A stretch of DNA of 64,000 nt from Prostheceraeus crozeri (Eukaryota; Platyhelminthes; Polycladida; Euryleptidae). The DNA lies in NCBI GenBank assembly GCA_907163375.1, contig CAJQUW010000909.1, forward strand, positions 310,001-374,000, read 5' to 3'. Every line of letters begins with the position of its first letter. Position 1 is the first letter of the stretch. The notes beneath the pieces are model-generated. The model made no database searches. It had not been told where the DNA came from and was given only the letters and a program-made list of their open reading frames with translations. Below, piece by piece: positions 1 to 12,652 of the stretch. The position numbers and the translations under genes were made by a program.

Positions 1-1868
1 CTGAGCGAGATGATACAGGTTCTTAAAATATCGAAAATCAGTCTCAAACGAATGAACCTTATCATTTGGCTGTATCTTTCTCCTTTCTTTTCACTGATCT
101 TCATCGCAAACCTTTTGCAAAAATTTTGAGCTTCATGTCCCATTCCTCCTGAGCAACTGAATATCAATGGGCAGAAAGAACTCATGTCCACTTCCAAAAT
201 TCGTGAATTGTCCATCAAAAATTGCATTTACTTTGGTGGCCATGCTTATGAGCTTGTGAATACTCATATGCCTCAATACTGATTTGGAAAACATCTTGAT
301 TGAATCTTGAAATATGATGGCTACATGTAATTATTCAAACATAATTTGTAACTACATTCAAGAAAGAGGTTGCTAATTGTGAAAAAGAATGACCGCGGGC
401 CGAACATGCGTGGTTCATTCGCGACTCTGTATATGTCATTTGCCTTGGTTTTCGCCAATAAATAAAACTGTAGTTCAAACAATTAAATAGACTTGTCAAA
501 TTAACTTCATTATACATTTTTCATTTTGTTAAGTAAAATCGCAACACTCAGCAGTTGATTCCGCATAATCGAATTCAACGATAAATCATTTTAATCAGAT
601 TTTGTTTCTGTACCGGATGTAAGTATAGATAAGTAGCTATTAGCGGAATAGCAAGAAAATGCGGAGGCATGCATAAATAGACAAATTCCGAATAAAATCA
701 TCATCAATCAAAGAAATTTTTGAGCACCAGAGATTAATCCTCCGCATCAAACCGGATTTCTTTAAAATACAAAATCTCAATGTCATGCACGATTTTATCG
801 GAGACAAGGCTTTTACTTAATTGATGTCTCTTGATTAAAGCTCTTGATTGTACTTGCAGTGACTTGCACGTACATCTACAAAGTTGTGAGAATAATTGAC
901 CGAACTCATTTTGTGATCAAACTATTGTATATGTGAAACTATCATTAGATTAAAATTCATTAGAATAATTCGGCTGAATTTTCATAATCTGTTACATACA
1001 AGTTCAGCAATGGCCCACAATTTACAGGAAAAGTTAAACACACATGTTATCAAGCATGCATTTCAACCGAAACAATTCAGGATTTATGAAAGTGTCGAGC
1101 AGCTCATGTCTACTTGCTCAACAACTTGTTGAGACGGGTAAGCGATGATATTTCAAACAGACATGACTCCAGGACTATGTAAAGCAATCCGGTGACTATA
1201 GTGTGAGAATTCGGAAGGAGAGGCTTCTCGGTTATCAAACATTACTGTTGAACAAACGTTAGAGAGGAAGTGATCTCTCTACGATAAGAACTTAGAAAAT
1301 ATGGCAAACAAATAAAGACGAACATGAACTGTGAACAACATGAGAGAACGTGCCATTGAAAGATTAAAATGAGAACTGATCAAATAAAAGATCAGATAGG
1401 AATGATACGAGGAGGCAACGGGTGGAATGCAAGATGAAGGCGATACTTTTAACCCGTTTTATTTATATAGGGGTAGATTGGACTGAATCCTACTTCGTAC
1501 TTCGTAGCCTCTTTTTCTGGAGTCAATAGTGCAGTGTAATAGTAGTCTAGTCAATAGCCGTTGCGCAGCTATTGCAGTTTGACCGACAGCATTGGCCAAC
1601 ATCGCCTGTTAAAAAATATCTTAAGGGCAGCCAATGTGATCTCATCAAGAGTGTGCTTTATTTAATCATCACACCGTTAGAAGCTGCTACAGGTTTGACA
1701 ATATTACCGAGTGTGAACAACTTGGTCCAGTTTAGCTTGATATTTATTTTGAATTTAGACACATTTGGGATGCTTGGTATTTGGAATTTTGGCTGCTATT
1801 GATATATGTGTCAGCAACCCAACTGCATGCGTTTGTTTCTTGCAACAGCTGAAGATTACAAGGATTTC
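1..1868. other. no recognisable gene
   Basis: AT-rich sequence with only short, unconserved open frames. I looked for a nuclear-receptor zinc-finger exon, which the gene at 6904 needs upstream, and did not find one. It is probably intron or upstream DNA of that receptor gene. Confidence 0.4.
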
Positions 1869-1999
1869 GGACACAGAATTAAATTGCTTAACTCTTTCAG
1901 TTTACTAGAAGTGCAGACTGATACAAAACGATGTCACACGCTAGAACTTAGTAAGTGGGCTGAAAGGATTTCCTAATACCTTACAGAGATAGGAAAAAA
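1869..1999 (+). repeat. inverted repeat, left arm
   Basis: This arm matches the reverse complement of 3906-4036 over about 130 bp, at roughly 80% by eye. Shared blocks include ACAGAATTA, AGATTGCTTAA-like, CTAGAAGTG, GAACTTA.TAAGT and CAGAGATAGGAAAAAA. The arms lie about 1.9 kb apart. They could be two opposed copies of a dispersed repeat or the ends of an old element; no transposase is seen between them. Confidence 0.7.
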
Positions 2000-2439
2000 G
2001 TCGTTCGTTCATGCGAACAAGTTTTCTCCATAATGTTGGTCCTTCCGATCTTTATTAAAGACTATGGCAGGCGCACAAAAATTGGTTCACCTGATGACTT
2101 CACCAACCTCTTCTCAGCATTCCCCACTGCATACACTGAATGTAGCCAGACAGCGAAATTTTCATGGATATGACTGATCATGATAGCAATACTGGAGGAA
2201 TAATAATATTTTACAGATCATCCAAAAAATTTCATGCTACTTATTTAGAGGTATCAAATTACAAGTCAGTTAGCTAGTGCATGAAAATAAAGTTAATATT
2301 GTGCAGAAGCCAGTTAATTGTCATAGGATTGTTGATTGGAAGGATTATGATGAAGTAGAAAAGGAAGAGACGAAAAAAATCTTCATTTACATAAGTGAGT
2401 TGTTGAGAAGCGATTGGATGAAGGCGAAAGATTTATCAA

Positions 2440-3000
2440 GCGAGGAGTGGAAGTGTGATCACGAGGAGCGCATTGAGAGTCAGCTGAATGAAGCCACGCT
2501 CGCGGTCAGAATTCGAACATGAGCGCCTCCGCCTTCTAATCCTCAGGCCACTCCAGTTTCCTCTCCTCTTGATAACACTTCGCTCCCCTTTCTCAGACCG
2601 TCGCAAGATCAGTGTCTGAGAATCCACCATCTGGGGTTGCGGCCGAAACAGAGGCGAAACTTTATCGCAATTTGTAGCCTCCATCAACCGCACTCTCTGC
2701 CATGTAATCAAATCACCCATTTGAATTGCTTGCTCGACGATCTCTTATTGGATGACGGGCCTCTCTAGAGTCTCGCTATCTCTGCCCACCGATCGCAGGG
2801 CAAACATCCCGGTTGGGATTCAGGTGCTTCGATTCCCTGGCCCCGAATGACAAGCAGCTGATGCGAGCAGACGTCTTCCCACCACCCCATTCAAGTGCTT
2901 ACCCCCATCATCTGGGAAGGAGGCGCCGCAGGCTCTTTGCCGTCGTAAGAAATACTTCTCCATCCATATCAGCATCAGCATATCATTTTCCACCCCAACC
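2440..3000. other. GC-rich island with a tRNA-like head
   Basis: This stretch is much richer in G+C than its surroundings. On the - strand, about 2500-2560, there is a tRNA-like segment with an A-box-like TGGCCTGAGGATTAG and a B-box-like TGTTCGAATTCT. That suggests a SINE-type insertion on its left side. Open frames at 2436-2720 (-) and 2813-3040 (+) exist but resemble no family I know. An unannotated exon or a CpG-rich regulatory region are other options. Confidence 0.35.
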
Positions 3001-3905
3001 ATCGCCTCTTCACGCCTTTTACACGATTTTCAATATTTAGACTCGTGAAAAGAACATTTCAATTTTAGAAAAATGATTCTCATGCGATGATGAAGAATCA
3101 TCCCAGCACTTACTTACAATATAATACAAGTCTTAGTATAACTTGAAGAACAAATTGAAGCAGTCCTAATGATGGCTGGAGACGTTCTCAATCCGGAGGT
3201 TCACCATGTTGTAACAATTAGGTTAATCACAATAACCAGTTCTTTGAAGAACTCAATGTAACTTTCACGTCCCAGACAATTAAATTTGATCAGTCTTGGC
3301 CCATTAATCACAAAAATGGAATTTTGAGCCTACTTGTCCTACGAGAACACCATTTCCACAACGCCACACAGATGCTCTGCATAGGCGCCTCATACTCGTG
3401 TACTGTACACATAGAGTGCACGTGTTACTAATGAAACAATAAAATAACATTGATCATGTTAAGGAAATGAAAAGGAAACAGATGCTACAAAACAACATAA
3501 CACAAATGGATAGAAAGGAAAATGTGCAATGGAAAAAGTAGACTATATATACAAGGAAAATAGTGGTAGGAGGCAAATACTATGAGGTACACTATGACTA
3601 AGACGATGCGTGCACGTACGTGTATGGAATCCTACTACTACTACTACTTCATTTGGATTTACATGTTATCACAGGTTACATATCACGATAAATACTATAT
3701 GTTTTTAAGTTATAGATTATGTAGCTATAGATATATTATTAAGTTATAAAATAATTTTCGGCCCACGCTTCTGGAAGCTGAGGGGAAAAAGGCAAATAAA
3801 TTCAGAGGATATTTAGATGCATTAAGAAAAATTGTGAACTCACAGAATTAGACAAGTCGTCTCTTCTTCTGTTGACTAGAAAGGAAACATTAGAGCATGT
3901 AACTA

Positions 3906-4036
3906 TTTTTTCCTATCTCTGCAAGGTATTAAAAATTTCTTTTTGCCGACTTAGTAAGTTCCTGCATGTGCCATTGTTTTGAATCAGTTTACACTTCTAG
4001 CAAAGTGATGCTCTTAAGCAATCTAATTCTGTGGGT
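3906..4036 (-). repeat. inverted repeat, right arm
   Basis: Partner of the arm at 1869-1999, in the opposite orientation. The match ends on both sides at the CAGAGATAGGAAAAAA block and the ACAGAATTA block. Confidence 0.7.
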
Positions 4037-6903
4037 GAACCAATACTATTTCATACTAGAATTCACAATTTATTCGTTTTCTTCGTTTCTTTATTTGAGT
4101 TCCTCCAATGTGAAGTGACACTTCCGTGAATAATAGAGCGAATACATTGCTTCTACTCAAAGAAATCCGACACTCTATGATAATAAACGACTAGAGCGGG
4201 CATGGATATCGAAAACAATAGAGCGTCATGGACAGGCGTTGTCATGACGACGGTACCTAGACGATGGCGGCTTCTACTGGTTAACAATAGGAAGATACCG
4301 ACATTTTTTTTAGTGTACTTTGTAAATACCCACGGTTATCATCATTTCTCTTTCTATGTAGAAGCATTTTGATAAAACAACTTACAACAGATCACCATCC
4401 GGAAATTGTAAGAATCTGCAACTGTTGCATGTTTATTACCATGTATAAATTACCATCAACAAACAGCCGTTTAATAACTGAAAATACTTAACACATTTAC
4501 TCTATTTGGCTTGCCCACCAAATGCGTGATTCCTGCCCGCTATGGTTTACACGTATTATTTCGTTCTGTTGAGGCACCGTCACACTTTCGAGTGTGAGGT
4601 GAGAGCGCATCGCTAGAATCAGGAGAAACATTGTGTGGACTTAGCGTTTATGTTTTGATTTCAAAGTGATATTAGATTTTGAATGCGGAAGGAATGCAGA
4701 CTTTGGTATGGGACATACATTCAACGTACATGTTTTAGCTTTCTTATATACCGCGGAATGTTTAGGTTCTATTAGGTCACCAAAGGTCGTTCTGGATTTG
4801 AGCGCGCTTAACACCGCATGAACAATTTTAGTTTCATTTGAGGGGTATTAAAATCTAGAATAATCAAAACTCTAATCACATTGTAGAAAAAGTCATACCG
4901 AACTTTGATATTCTGTTTCAAGTTCTTTAAGTTATGTTTGGAATAAATGATCATATGCACTTTCTGTCTAACCTCCGCTGATTTTTGAGTCTCTGTTGTT
5001 TAGCGAAAAATGCGATAGCTTACACCAATCATAACATTGGGTTTGTGAAACCTTTGTTATCTTTGTTTTTAGATTGTTTTCTCTATAATCAATTTTCGGT
5101 AAACTTATGTAGCAGCAATGTCACTTAGTACACGGGAAAATGAAAACCTTGAGAAGTTCAAATCCGCTTTATTATGGTCGAAGTTACTGAAGTTATGTCG
5201 AAGATGTTCTTTCTGTTCTACGATCTGGTGAACTAGTTCCTGCTGTGAAGTCAAAGAAGTTAGTGTTCCATTGAAGTTAGAGAACATGTGTGTTTGAGTG
5301 AATATATTTTGCAACGATATAACCAAAGTCTTTCACACAATAATAGTTGATTCTCCATAGAATGATGAAATTTAAATGCTGTGAAGCAACCATAGTTTCA
5401 GAATTGAATACAAGCTTTCGTTCTTTAAGTCATTGGGAAATCAACGCACTTAAAATGTACTAATCAGTAAAATGTTTGCGTAAATGATAATATTTATGTA
5501 ACCTGCATGTACATTGTATAGTGTAAATGTAAATGTTGAAAATGAAAACTTAAAACCAAATATTCTGCTGAAATATATAATAAAATAAATGTATTTTACA
5601 ATATAGGCCTATAAGAGTATTATAATGATGGTGGTTCATGTCATCGATATTGTATTGGTCATTTTATCGATAGGTCTTTTCGTCGACAGGTGGATGATAT
5701 TCGCTCAAGAGTATCATGCTTATGGAGATAGTTAAAGACATAAATTTACTCAGTAATTCATAGACATCAGGCTATGATGTTTTTTAACTTTATCAGGGAC
5801 TTCATTGTATTCTGACTCTGGACATAGACATTGATAAAACGACCTGTAGATGAAATATGCTGCATCAATTGCGTTTTATATTTCTAAAGTTGAAATCAAT
5901 ATGTAATATGAATATTTGTATTTATCCATATCTATATTTCAATCTGAGAGAATTTACCGGCCTTTGGTTATTTTACAGCAATGAAATTTCATCTATAAAT
6001 TAAAATCAATGAAGCACTATAGGCCTACTGAACTTATTTACTAATGTTCCTACAGGTATGTTAGACATGGATCTGTAGAAATCCCTGAAGTAAAAAATTG
6101 CTGTGTCAACTTGAAGAATAGATGTTTTGAAAAAATGAAAGTAATTGTACAATGATTTTGCAAAAGAATGGAGATTACATGTTTTCCATGGTTGATGTTG
6201 AAGTCTCATTTGCTTAAGACATTTCAGCAAAAAATATATCTAGTTTGTCATGAATTATAATCTTTTATCCAAAATATTTCAATTCATCGGATTAAACTAG
6301 CAACCTAAGCTAGCATATTTTAAAGATTTTCCAACAAGTGGCATCATGATTGACCTCCGAAATACGCTAGCACATGTAATGTTTAGGATGCTAATGGATT
6401 TTTATAGTAACAAATTTGTGTCGGTTGAACCCAAGTTCGTCAGGATTGATCAAATTCCTCTCTCTGCATGACCGTGTTACATAGTAAAACGTGACAACTT
6501 CGAAAGCTGATGCGATCATTGTAACAATAGATAATTATAATGATCAATAAGTTCACAGTATTAATAAATGGTTGACGAGAATCTAAATGTAATCTCCGAA
6601 CATTGTTTGCTATTTACACTTGTCAAAAAAAGCACGAATGGGTGGAACAAATTTCTTGACTTACCGACCTCGCTCAAAGGCAACTTTGGCACGATCACTG
6701 TTCCAGTAGGTCATGGTGTGGGTTATCATCATTCATTATCTAGTGTCCCATCAGATCAGTCATTCCATGTGAATCATTCCATATTCCATGTATATTCTCT
6801 TAAGTGATTCGAATTTGCCATTCCAAATAATATTTGTTGACAATCATACTACTGAATATTTCTCAAAAAGTAACATCAAATTATAGATATTTTTTGCTTA
6901 CAG
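4037..6903. other. no recognisable gene; intron/upstream DNA
   Basis: AT-rich and without conserved reading frames. Because the exon at 6904 starts with a split codon, the right end of this stretch must be an intron of the nuclear-receptor gene. Confidence 0.4.
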
Positions 6904-7239
6904 CCGTGCAACACGAACGAGCTCCGCGTTCATATCAATTCAAGCGCGATAGTCCTGAACCAGTAGCTGGATATGTACCTCCCTACAACTCTTGGCTACC
7001 ATTTTCCTTCCTCGGTCGCAACCGCCTTCCTCCGTTCTATCCACCGCTCTTCGCCCCAAACTTTGGGCTTGCTGGTGAAGTCCTCCCTCGATCACCTGTT
7101 TCCACAACTTCACCTTTGCTCGGTTGTGGATCATCCCTACATCCAGGACCAGTGGAAGCACAGTGCACTCCTTCTCGCAGCCGCTCTCCTATCCGCCGAT
7201 GTGACACAGAGTCTGGATTCGGACCTCGTCTCAAATCAG
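6904..7239 (+). CDS. NR2E (tailless/TLX-type) nuclear receptor, hinge exon
   Basis: First visible exon of an NR2E-family receptor, a DNA-binding transcription regulator of the nucleus. It opens after TTTTTGCTTACAG with two bases that complete an Ala codon, followed by VQHERAPRSYQFKR. This matches the conserved AVQHERGPR motif that in TLX directly follows the zinc-finger core ('MNKDAVQHERGPR'). The rest is a Pro/Ser-rich hinge of about 100 residues (PPYNSWLPFSF, PPFYPPLFAP, SRSRSPIRR). It ends at CAG|GTTAGT in phase 1, and the next exon continues in phase. The DNA-binding domain must be encoded upstream and is not in this window, so the gene is partial here. Confidence 0.85.
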
Positions 7240-8223
7240 GTTAGTTTGAAAATAAAGTTATCGTAGCTAGTTCAGAATAAGTTGTCCATCAAGTTTACGA
7301 GCCAATCGTTTGATGAAACTATAAACATGATGTTCAATTCAACGCACGAGCTTTCATTTTCAACCACAGGTACTTTAATCAAGTGATGTACGCATCAACT
7401 TAAGTGGTTGAAAGTTTGCGAAATTGAATATTTAATTTTCTTGTCCAGAGTATGCATTGATTATATCTAATCAAAATGTACGAGGCCGCCATTGAGCTTA
7501 GACGCATATTTACTCTTATGAAAATTATGTTCATTCTTGTCAGCAACAGTCAATGGCAGTATGTTTGCAAAAAGACAATTCATAATGTCCGACTTCCGGG
7601 AAAGAAAATTTAATTTTCCAATTAATGAATCCCAGTCTCATCTAATTACTTAGCCGCAAAGTATCCACTGCTCAATGCTATTTGATCCAACATTTATGCG
7701 TTGTCGTTTCTGTGATTACTGTACGATTGTAAATGTATGTCTCTTATTCAGTATGTGGAAACTTGCAAGTCTGCATCATGCTTTTCCACTCCTACTAGGT
7801 TTGTGAAAATATTCAGTCACCTTGTTCAGGCATATATCCAATCCAAGTTGTCAGCAGTTGACTTAGCATGGAGAGCACAAACACCCTTTTTCTTTTGAAA
7901 TTGATCATTATTAATCACCCACTTCAATTTAGTTGCCTTTAAATTCCTAAAAGTTTTATAAGCATTGTCACCTGTCTTAAATTGATTTTAGCCATGCGTC
8001 TGTTTTGAATTCATTGTTTTCTGTACTTCCTTCATGAAGAGAACAAGCATATGTTTATTGGTCTTCTAAAATTCTAGTCATTATTATATATGATTTAACA
8101 TAAAGTGAAGTTGCCGCTATTTCAAATTCTCAATCACTAAAAATGAATTGAAAAGACACTAAATTGTGAATTCTACGTTACATTTTATACTTCCATAAAT
8201 CATTCTCACCCTCTTCTTTAATA

Positions 8224-8392
8224 CCAGAAATAAAAGAAGTTGGAACACATTGATTGCCAATGGACGCTTCGGGTCCAAGCCATTTGCAAAAAATCAGCGA
8301 AAATAACATTGAGCCATTTTTGCATTAGCAAAGGTTCTGGACCCGAAACGTCAGCTAACAATCAATGCTTTCCTACATTTGCTATTTCTGGC
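8224..8392. repeat. foldback (MITE-like) repeat in a receptor intron
   Basis: The arms 8224-8277 and 8338-8392 are imperfect inverted copies. Both begin with CCAGAAATA and carry CATTGATTG and GACG(C/T)TTCGGGTCCA. The loop is about 60 bp. There is no coding capacity, which suggests a small non-autonomous foldback element inside the first visible intron. Confidence 0.7.
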
Positions 8393-8607
8393 ATTTAGTA
8401 AGAGGGAGAAAGCTATTCTTTTCTAAAGTGAAAATATTGAAAATATGCATGCACTTTCTTATTATTTTTCCTTATGAATTTTGAACTAGATATTTTTAAT
8501 TTAGAGACTAGAAATAAGTATTAAAATAAGCTTTTGATTATCATAGAGACATTTGCTAGTCATGAACATTCAATGCTTATATAAATGTACCTTCATTGTT
8601 TCTCCAG

Positions 8608-8796
8608 ATGTCGACATGAATATCAGCACCAGCGGAGCATCACTGGTTGAACGACTTCTCCACATGTCAGTTCGCTGGGCCAAACAAATTGCCCATTTCA
8701 GTCGCCTCAGTCACTCAGAGCAAGCCAGTCTGCTTGACGCTGCATGGCCAGAACTTCTCATCCTTGTTGCCGCTCAATGTGGAATTCCTGCCGAAT
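8608..8796 (+). CDS. NR2E receptor, ligand-binding domain helices 3-5
   Basis: This exon carries the nuclear-receptor signature. The frame reads LLHMSVRWAKQIAHFSRL, then SEQASLLDAAWPELLIL and AAQCGIPAE. In TLX the matching region has WAKSVPAFSTL, DQLMLLEDAW and ELFVL. The usual signature Asp-Gln is Glu-Gln here. Upstream is a good acceptor (TTTCTCCAG); the donor is GTGAGTG. Both splice sites are phase 1, so the first codon is G|AT (Asp) and the last base T joins GC of the next exon. Function is inferred from the family: ligand pocket or coregulator surface of a mostly repressive receptor. Confidence 0.9.
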
Positions 8797-9639
8797 GTGA
8801 GTGTGTGATTTAGAGACAATAATACAGAAGAATGATCATATACCCCTGACAAATTCGTTGACATTAAGATCTGTATCAGCTGATTAGGTGTTTAAAAATC
8901 ACAGAAATTGTTTAATTAACACACATTTCAATTAAAAATTCTCAGACTGAAAAATTAGAAGAACGCAATTTTCTATTCCATTCTGACAACGTGGCGATTT
9001 AGCTCTTTTTATTTTGGTGGGACCATGGATATCAAACTAGCCGTCAATGGCACTTATCAGATCAAAATCTAGTAGGACAACGAGTAGGACGCCAATTGCA
9101 ATTTATGCAACAGCACATGAAAAAATCAGTTCAATGGCACCAACGTCTTTTGAATACTGTCGCTGTTGAATTGAAAAATTCTGTTCATGACTTGAAATCG
9201 CTGTTGTTGAACTGACTTTACCGTTCTTGTGCTACAGGCTACATAAGTTGATGTCTGATTCTTTTGTGTAGACTTGATACTATTTTGTTGCAACCATCGG
9301 AAATGATCTATCCACCTAAAGAAACGGCGCAAGTGCATACTTGCAGTTTATTTAAACCCCAAGTTTGCTAACACTCTCTGCAAATGTCCTATGTGAAAGA
9401 TGTCTGTGTCCTTACCATTCAGACGATCCGCTTTCGACCCATAATACCTTTTTAATTGCCGCAGGAGAATAATAGGCAGTGTGCCTTAATATGTGTGTCA
9501 GCACCGGTAGAGCATCGTGCTTTTATATCAAACAGTGCCAATATTTCATATACCATCACAGCTTATTAAGCACAACCACTGCATGTATGGACCATACAGA
9601 TGATCGTCGGTCAATGGAAACAAACCATTGAATTCTCTT

Positions 9640-9765
9640 AACTGAAGAATTTCGAGTTTGGGGAGTTTACCAAACTGACGAATTAGCGTAGGTGTGCGAA
9701 ATTGAACTCCCGACCACTGGCATAGGCCTACCCAATACTCATGCGCTAACTTTTTTAATTAAGGG
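9640..9765 (-). repeat. tRNA-derived SINE-like head
   Basis: On the - strand a tRNA-like block reads GTTAGCGCATGAGT, then a B-box-like GGGAGTTCAATTTCGC. It lies just before the acceptor of the 9782 exon, within the intron. The cloverleaf is not good enough for a working tRNA gene, so a decayed SINE is the better reading. Confidence 0.4.
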
Positions 9766-9781
9766 TTTCTTTCTTCTTTAG

Positions 9782-9928
9782 GCTTGGTAAGAGCGGGCGA
9801 ATCACAAGAGCGGCCTGAAACCCGAATTCTTGTCCGTAGTTTGGGTCGACTTATTGGAAGAATAATGGAACTCCGTCTTGATCTCACAGAATATGCAATT
9901 TTGCGGGTCCTGATTCTTTTTCAAAATG
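9782..9928 (+). CDS. NR2E receptor, ligand-binding domain helices 6-8
   Basis: The exon opens after TTCTTCTTTAG in phase 1, which creates a Cys codon across the junction, and ends at AATG|GTAAGT, again phase 1. The translation includes IGRIMELRLDLTEYAIL and RVLILFQN. This aligns with the TLX/PNR segment 'RFRQLRLDATEFACLKCIV.F', a hallmark of NR2 receptors. The loop between helices 5 and 7 is short (RAGESQERPETR), so this receptor is compact compared with vertebrate TLX. Confidence 0.9.
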
Positions 9929-11579
9929 GTAAGTTGTTTTTGAAACTTTATATAAGAGAAGCACTTATATCTGCTGTTGCTTTAGGCAGTTTACTTTTTG
10001 CTATGCGACATGCAAAAATATTTTCATGCAATAATCGGCCTTCATAATCAGTCATTTTCATGACTTCCTCAACAAAAGCTGCAGATTTAATCCTTAATTT
10101 TCAAACAGCTATTTTTCAGAAGCATCTCCAGTGATGCTGCTTGAAGTCTGTAATTTGTTGATCAACAAGTCAGTGTGACGTTTCTCCGTCTTGCCAGAAT
10201 AATTGGCGTGAAGGATTTTTTAAGAATGTGTAAAACAATCTAAAAATGTATATTTTCATCATACAGAAAACAAGTCGATGCAATTGGATGATATGGCATT
10301 TGACAATTCATAGCTAAGATTCTTAATAATTTTGCAGAATGAGATGAAGAAAAAATGTGTGAGGGAAAAATGGAGTGACGCTGGAAGGAGGACCTGAAAA
10401 TGTACAGTCATTTATCACCAAGTCACGACACATTTACTTGGTAGCATAAACGGGAGATAGAGATCATCTGTGTGATATCAAGGGTTATCTGAAGCTAAGC
10501 ATTATTTGTAGCATTACGATTATTTACCAAACGAGAGGTTCGGAAGCAGCAAAATATTTTATGTAAGCCTATCATTGCAAAAAGATAATTAATGTTAGGA
10601 GAAAAAAATAATTCAACTGTCTCACCTGCAATGCAAAAGAAATGACCAAATTGATCAAATGATCTGCAAAGAGTTGCGGGCGTTCCCGACATTTCATAGT
10701 CTCATGAATCATCATGTTTATAATCTAATTAATTAAAACAGCAGTATGACTAATATTAATTATCAATGGAAAGACAATAGTTATGAAAGCATGGATTCCG
10801 CAGCAAACATAGTTTTTAAATCTTCAATTCAGATTTGTAAGATGCATGTGAGATGTAATTGATACTTTTAGAACATAAATTTCAAATAATAGCAACTGTG
10901 TCCATACTACAGTGCTGATCATAGAAAACGAAACACCTAATTTTCACTGAAATTCAACCGATTCTCATGCCTTCCAGTCGTGCCGCACAACAAAGTGTCA
11001 TACATCATTCGAGAGCTTGCATTCTCAGTTTCAAAATAAGATATGATAGACTTGTATCCGTTATTGTATTTGCTGAGCAGTCCTCAAAAAATGAAAATCA
11101 CTCAATTTACAAATTGCAATTTTTCAATAAGAAGACATGTGAGTATGGTAATGAATCAGGTACGGGGTATAAGAGCATTTTCTGAGCTCTCTTTTGACAT
11201 ACTGGTCATCAAAATCGGTGACCTTATAAAACTAGTGATATCGTGAAGTTGTCACACAATCATGACCTTTTTGGTTGAAAATGTTATGCCTTCACTTTTT
11301 CATCAACAATATTAGTGTTTGGTATCTTCAGAATCAATGTGTGAGGAGTACGAATATGTAAGTTATGCTCATAAACGTTCAATAGTTCTTTTTCAAACTT
11401 CCTCAATATTTTTTCTCATTTCCGCAAAAGTAAGCAAACACTATGTAAGGTGAACGAAGGTTCAAAACAAGACAATTGGCGAATGCATGCCTTTGTTCTC
11501 CCATAGCAGCTGCCGATTGTTTACCTTCATTGTTTCATCAGTTCTGCTTTTGCTATATATATATTTATATGCAATTCAA

Positions 11580-11888
11580 TGCCTCTCGCTTTTCACGAGG
11601 TCAAAAAGATATTTCTATGCGCTCTGTTCTTGGTTCCTGACACCATGAGAAATGGCTTGCCAGCTAGGAATCAAACCCAGTCCTTGAATTGCTAACGTGC
11701 TTGGAGCATTTGCCTATTCCTGACATGATCGTGGAGAGTGTGCTTCGCTTGCCTTGGTGGCCCTTCGTGCTGCGTTAGTATTTCGAGGACTGTCTTCGAA
11801 TCCTAGCTAGCAAGCCATTTTTCATGGTGTCAGGAACCAAGAGCAGGGCTCATGGAAACATCCTTTTGACTTCGTGAAAAGCCATCAG
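11580..11888. repeat. 300-bp foldback element with long arms
   Basis: The arms 11582-11697 and 11772-11886 are inverted copies of about 115 bp, at roughly 80% by eye. Shared blocks are CTTTTCACGA.GTCAAAA, CTCTTGGTTCCTGACACCATGA and ATGGCTTGC.AGCTAGGA; the loop is about 75 bp. Each arm contains a B-box-like TTTGATTCC or TTCGAATCC next to GTTAG. Two tRNA-like SINE ends joined tail to tail could explain it, as could a foldback MITE. Confidence 0.75.
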
Positions 11889-11901
11889 TTTCAGTTTCAG
11901 A

Positions 11902-12652
11902 TTCAGTTTTTTGCGGAGATAACGTTCCCGTAGTTCAAAAAATTATTTGAGCAGTTTTTAAAAAGCCAAATTTTTGCAAATTTATATACTGCTGACATGA
12001 CGCCCCTTTATAGGTAGCATGAAACAAGTTGGATATCAAAAGGAATGAATATTCGCTAATAAGCATCTTAATTAAGCGGAAATCATGATGATTATCAAAG
12101 GAAATTCATGAGCTGCATTATAAAATCTTCATAAAAGCGTCGACGTCTTATTGTGCTTTCTTGGCTGAAATTTCAAGTTTTTAATTTCATTTTCATCTGT
12201 ATAATTAATTCTATGATTCACTCAAATCCTTATAGTAATGCGGAGATCGTTTTGCATCTTTAAAGTTGATTAATTGTGATCATTGTCAGTGCTTATTTTA
12301 ATTTGCTGTTCCAGTGGCAGGATAGCTTGTATGATGACGTTCAAGAAAGTGCTCTCATTGATAAGCCTATGTATTGAAGTGATTGTAGCCCATCGGATTG
12401 CTAGTTTAACAAACCATATTATTTCTCCACACAGGTTGACATGACATGGAAGATTTGTAAAATGCTATAATTCCCTCTGTTTTGCTATCACGATCAATCC
12501 ACAAATCCAAAATTTCTTCAAAAGTGTAAAAATTTGCATATCTCACATGTGATGCTGGGTCTTATTCGAGTTCATTTAATGAAATCGAAACTGCATACAC
12601 AGAGGAGATTTAATTTTTGATGAGTTTACCTAATATACTTACTCTATGGTGT
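11902..12652 (+). repeat. unclassified dispersed repeat, copy 1 (about 750 bp)
   Basis: This matches 15143-15716 in the same orientation. Shared blocks are GATTCAGTTTT.TGCGGAGAT, AATTTATATACT, AACAAGTTGGATATCAAAAG (continuing GAATGAATATT), CTAATAAGCATC, TTCTTGGCTGAAATTTCA, GAGTTCATTTAATGAAATCG and TTACTCTATG. Copy 1 has about 180 bp (near 12190-12380) that copy 2 lacks. There is no open reading frame and I recognise no family. It lies in the last intron of the receptor gene. Confidence 0.85.

Noticed and set aside
6973-7266. overlapping + strand frame (97 codons) in the hinge exon
   Set aside because: The VQHER frame joins the next exon in phase; this one does not.
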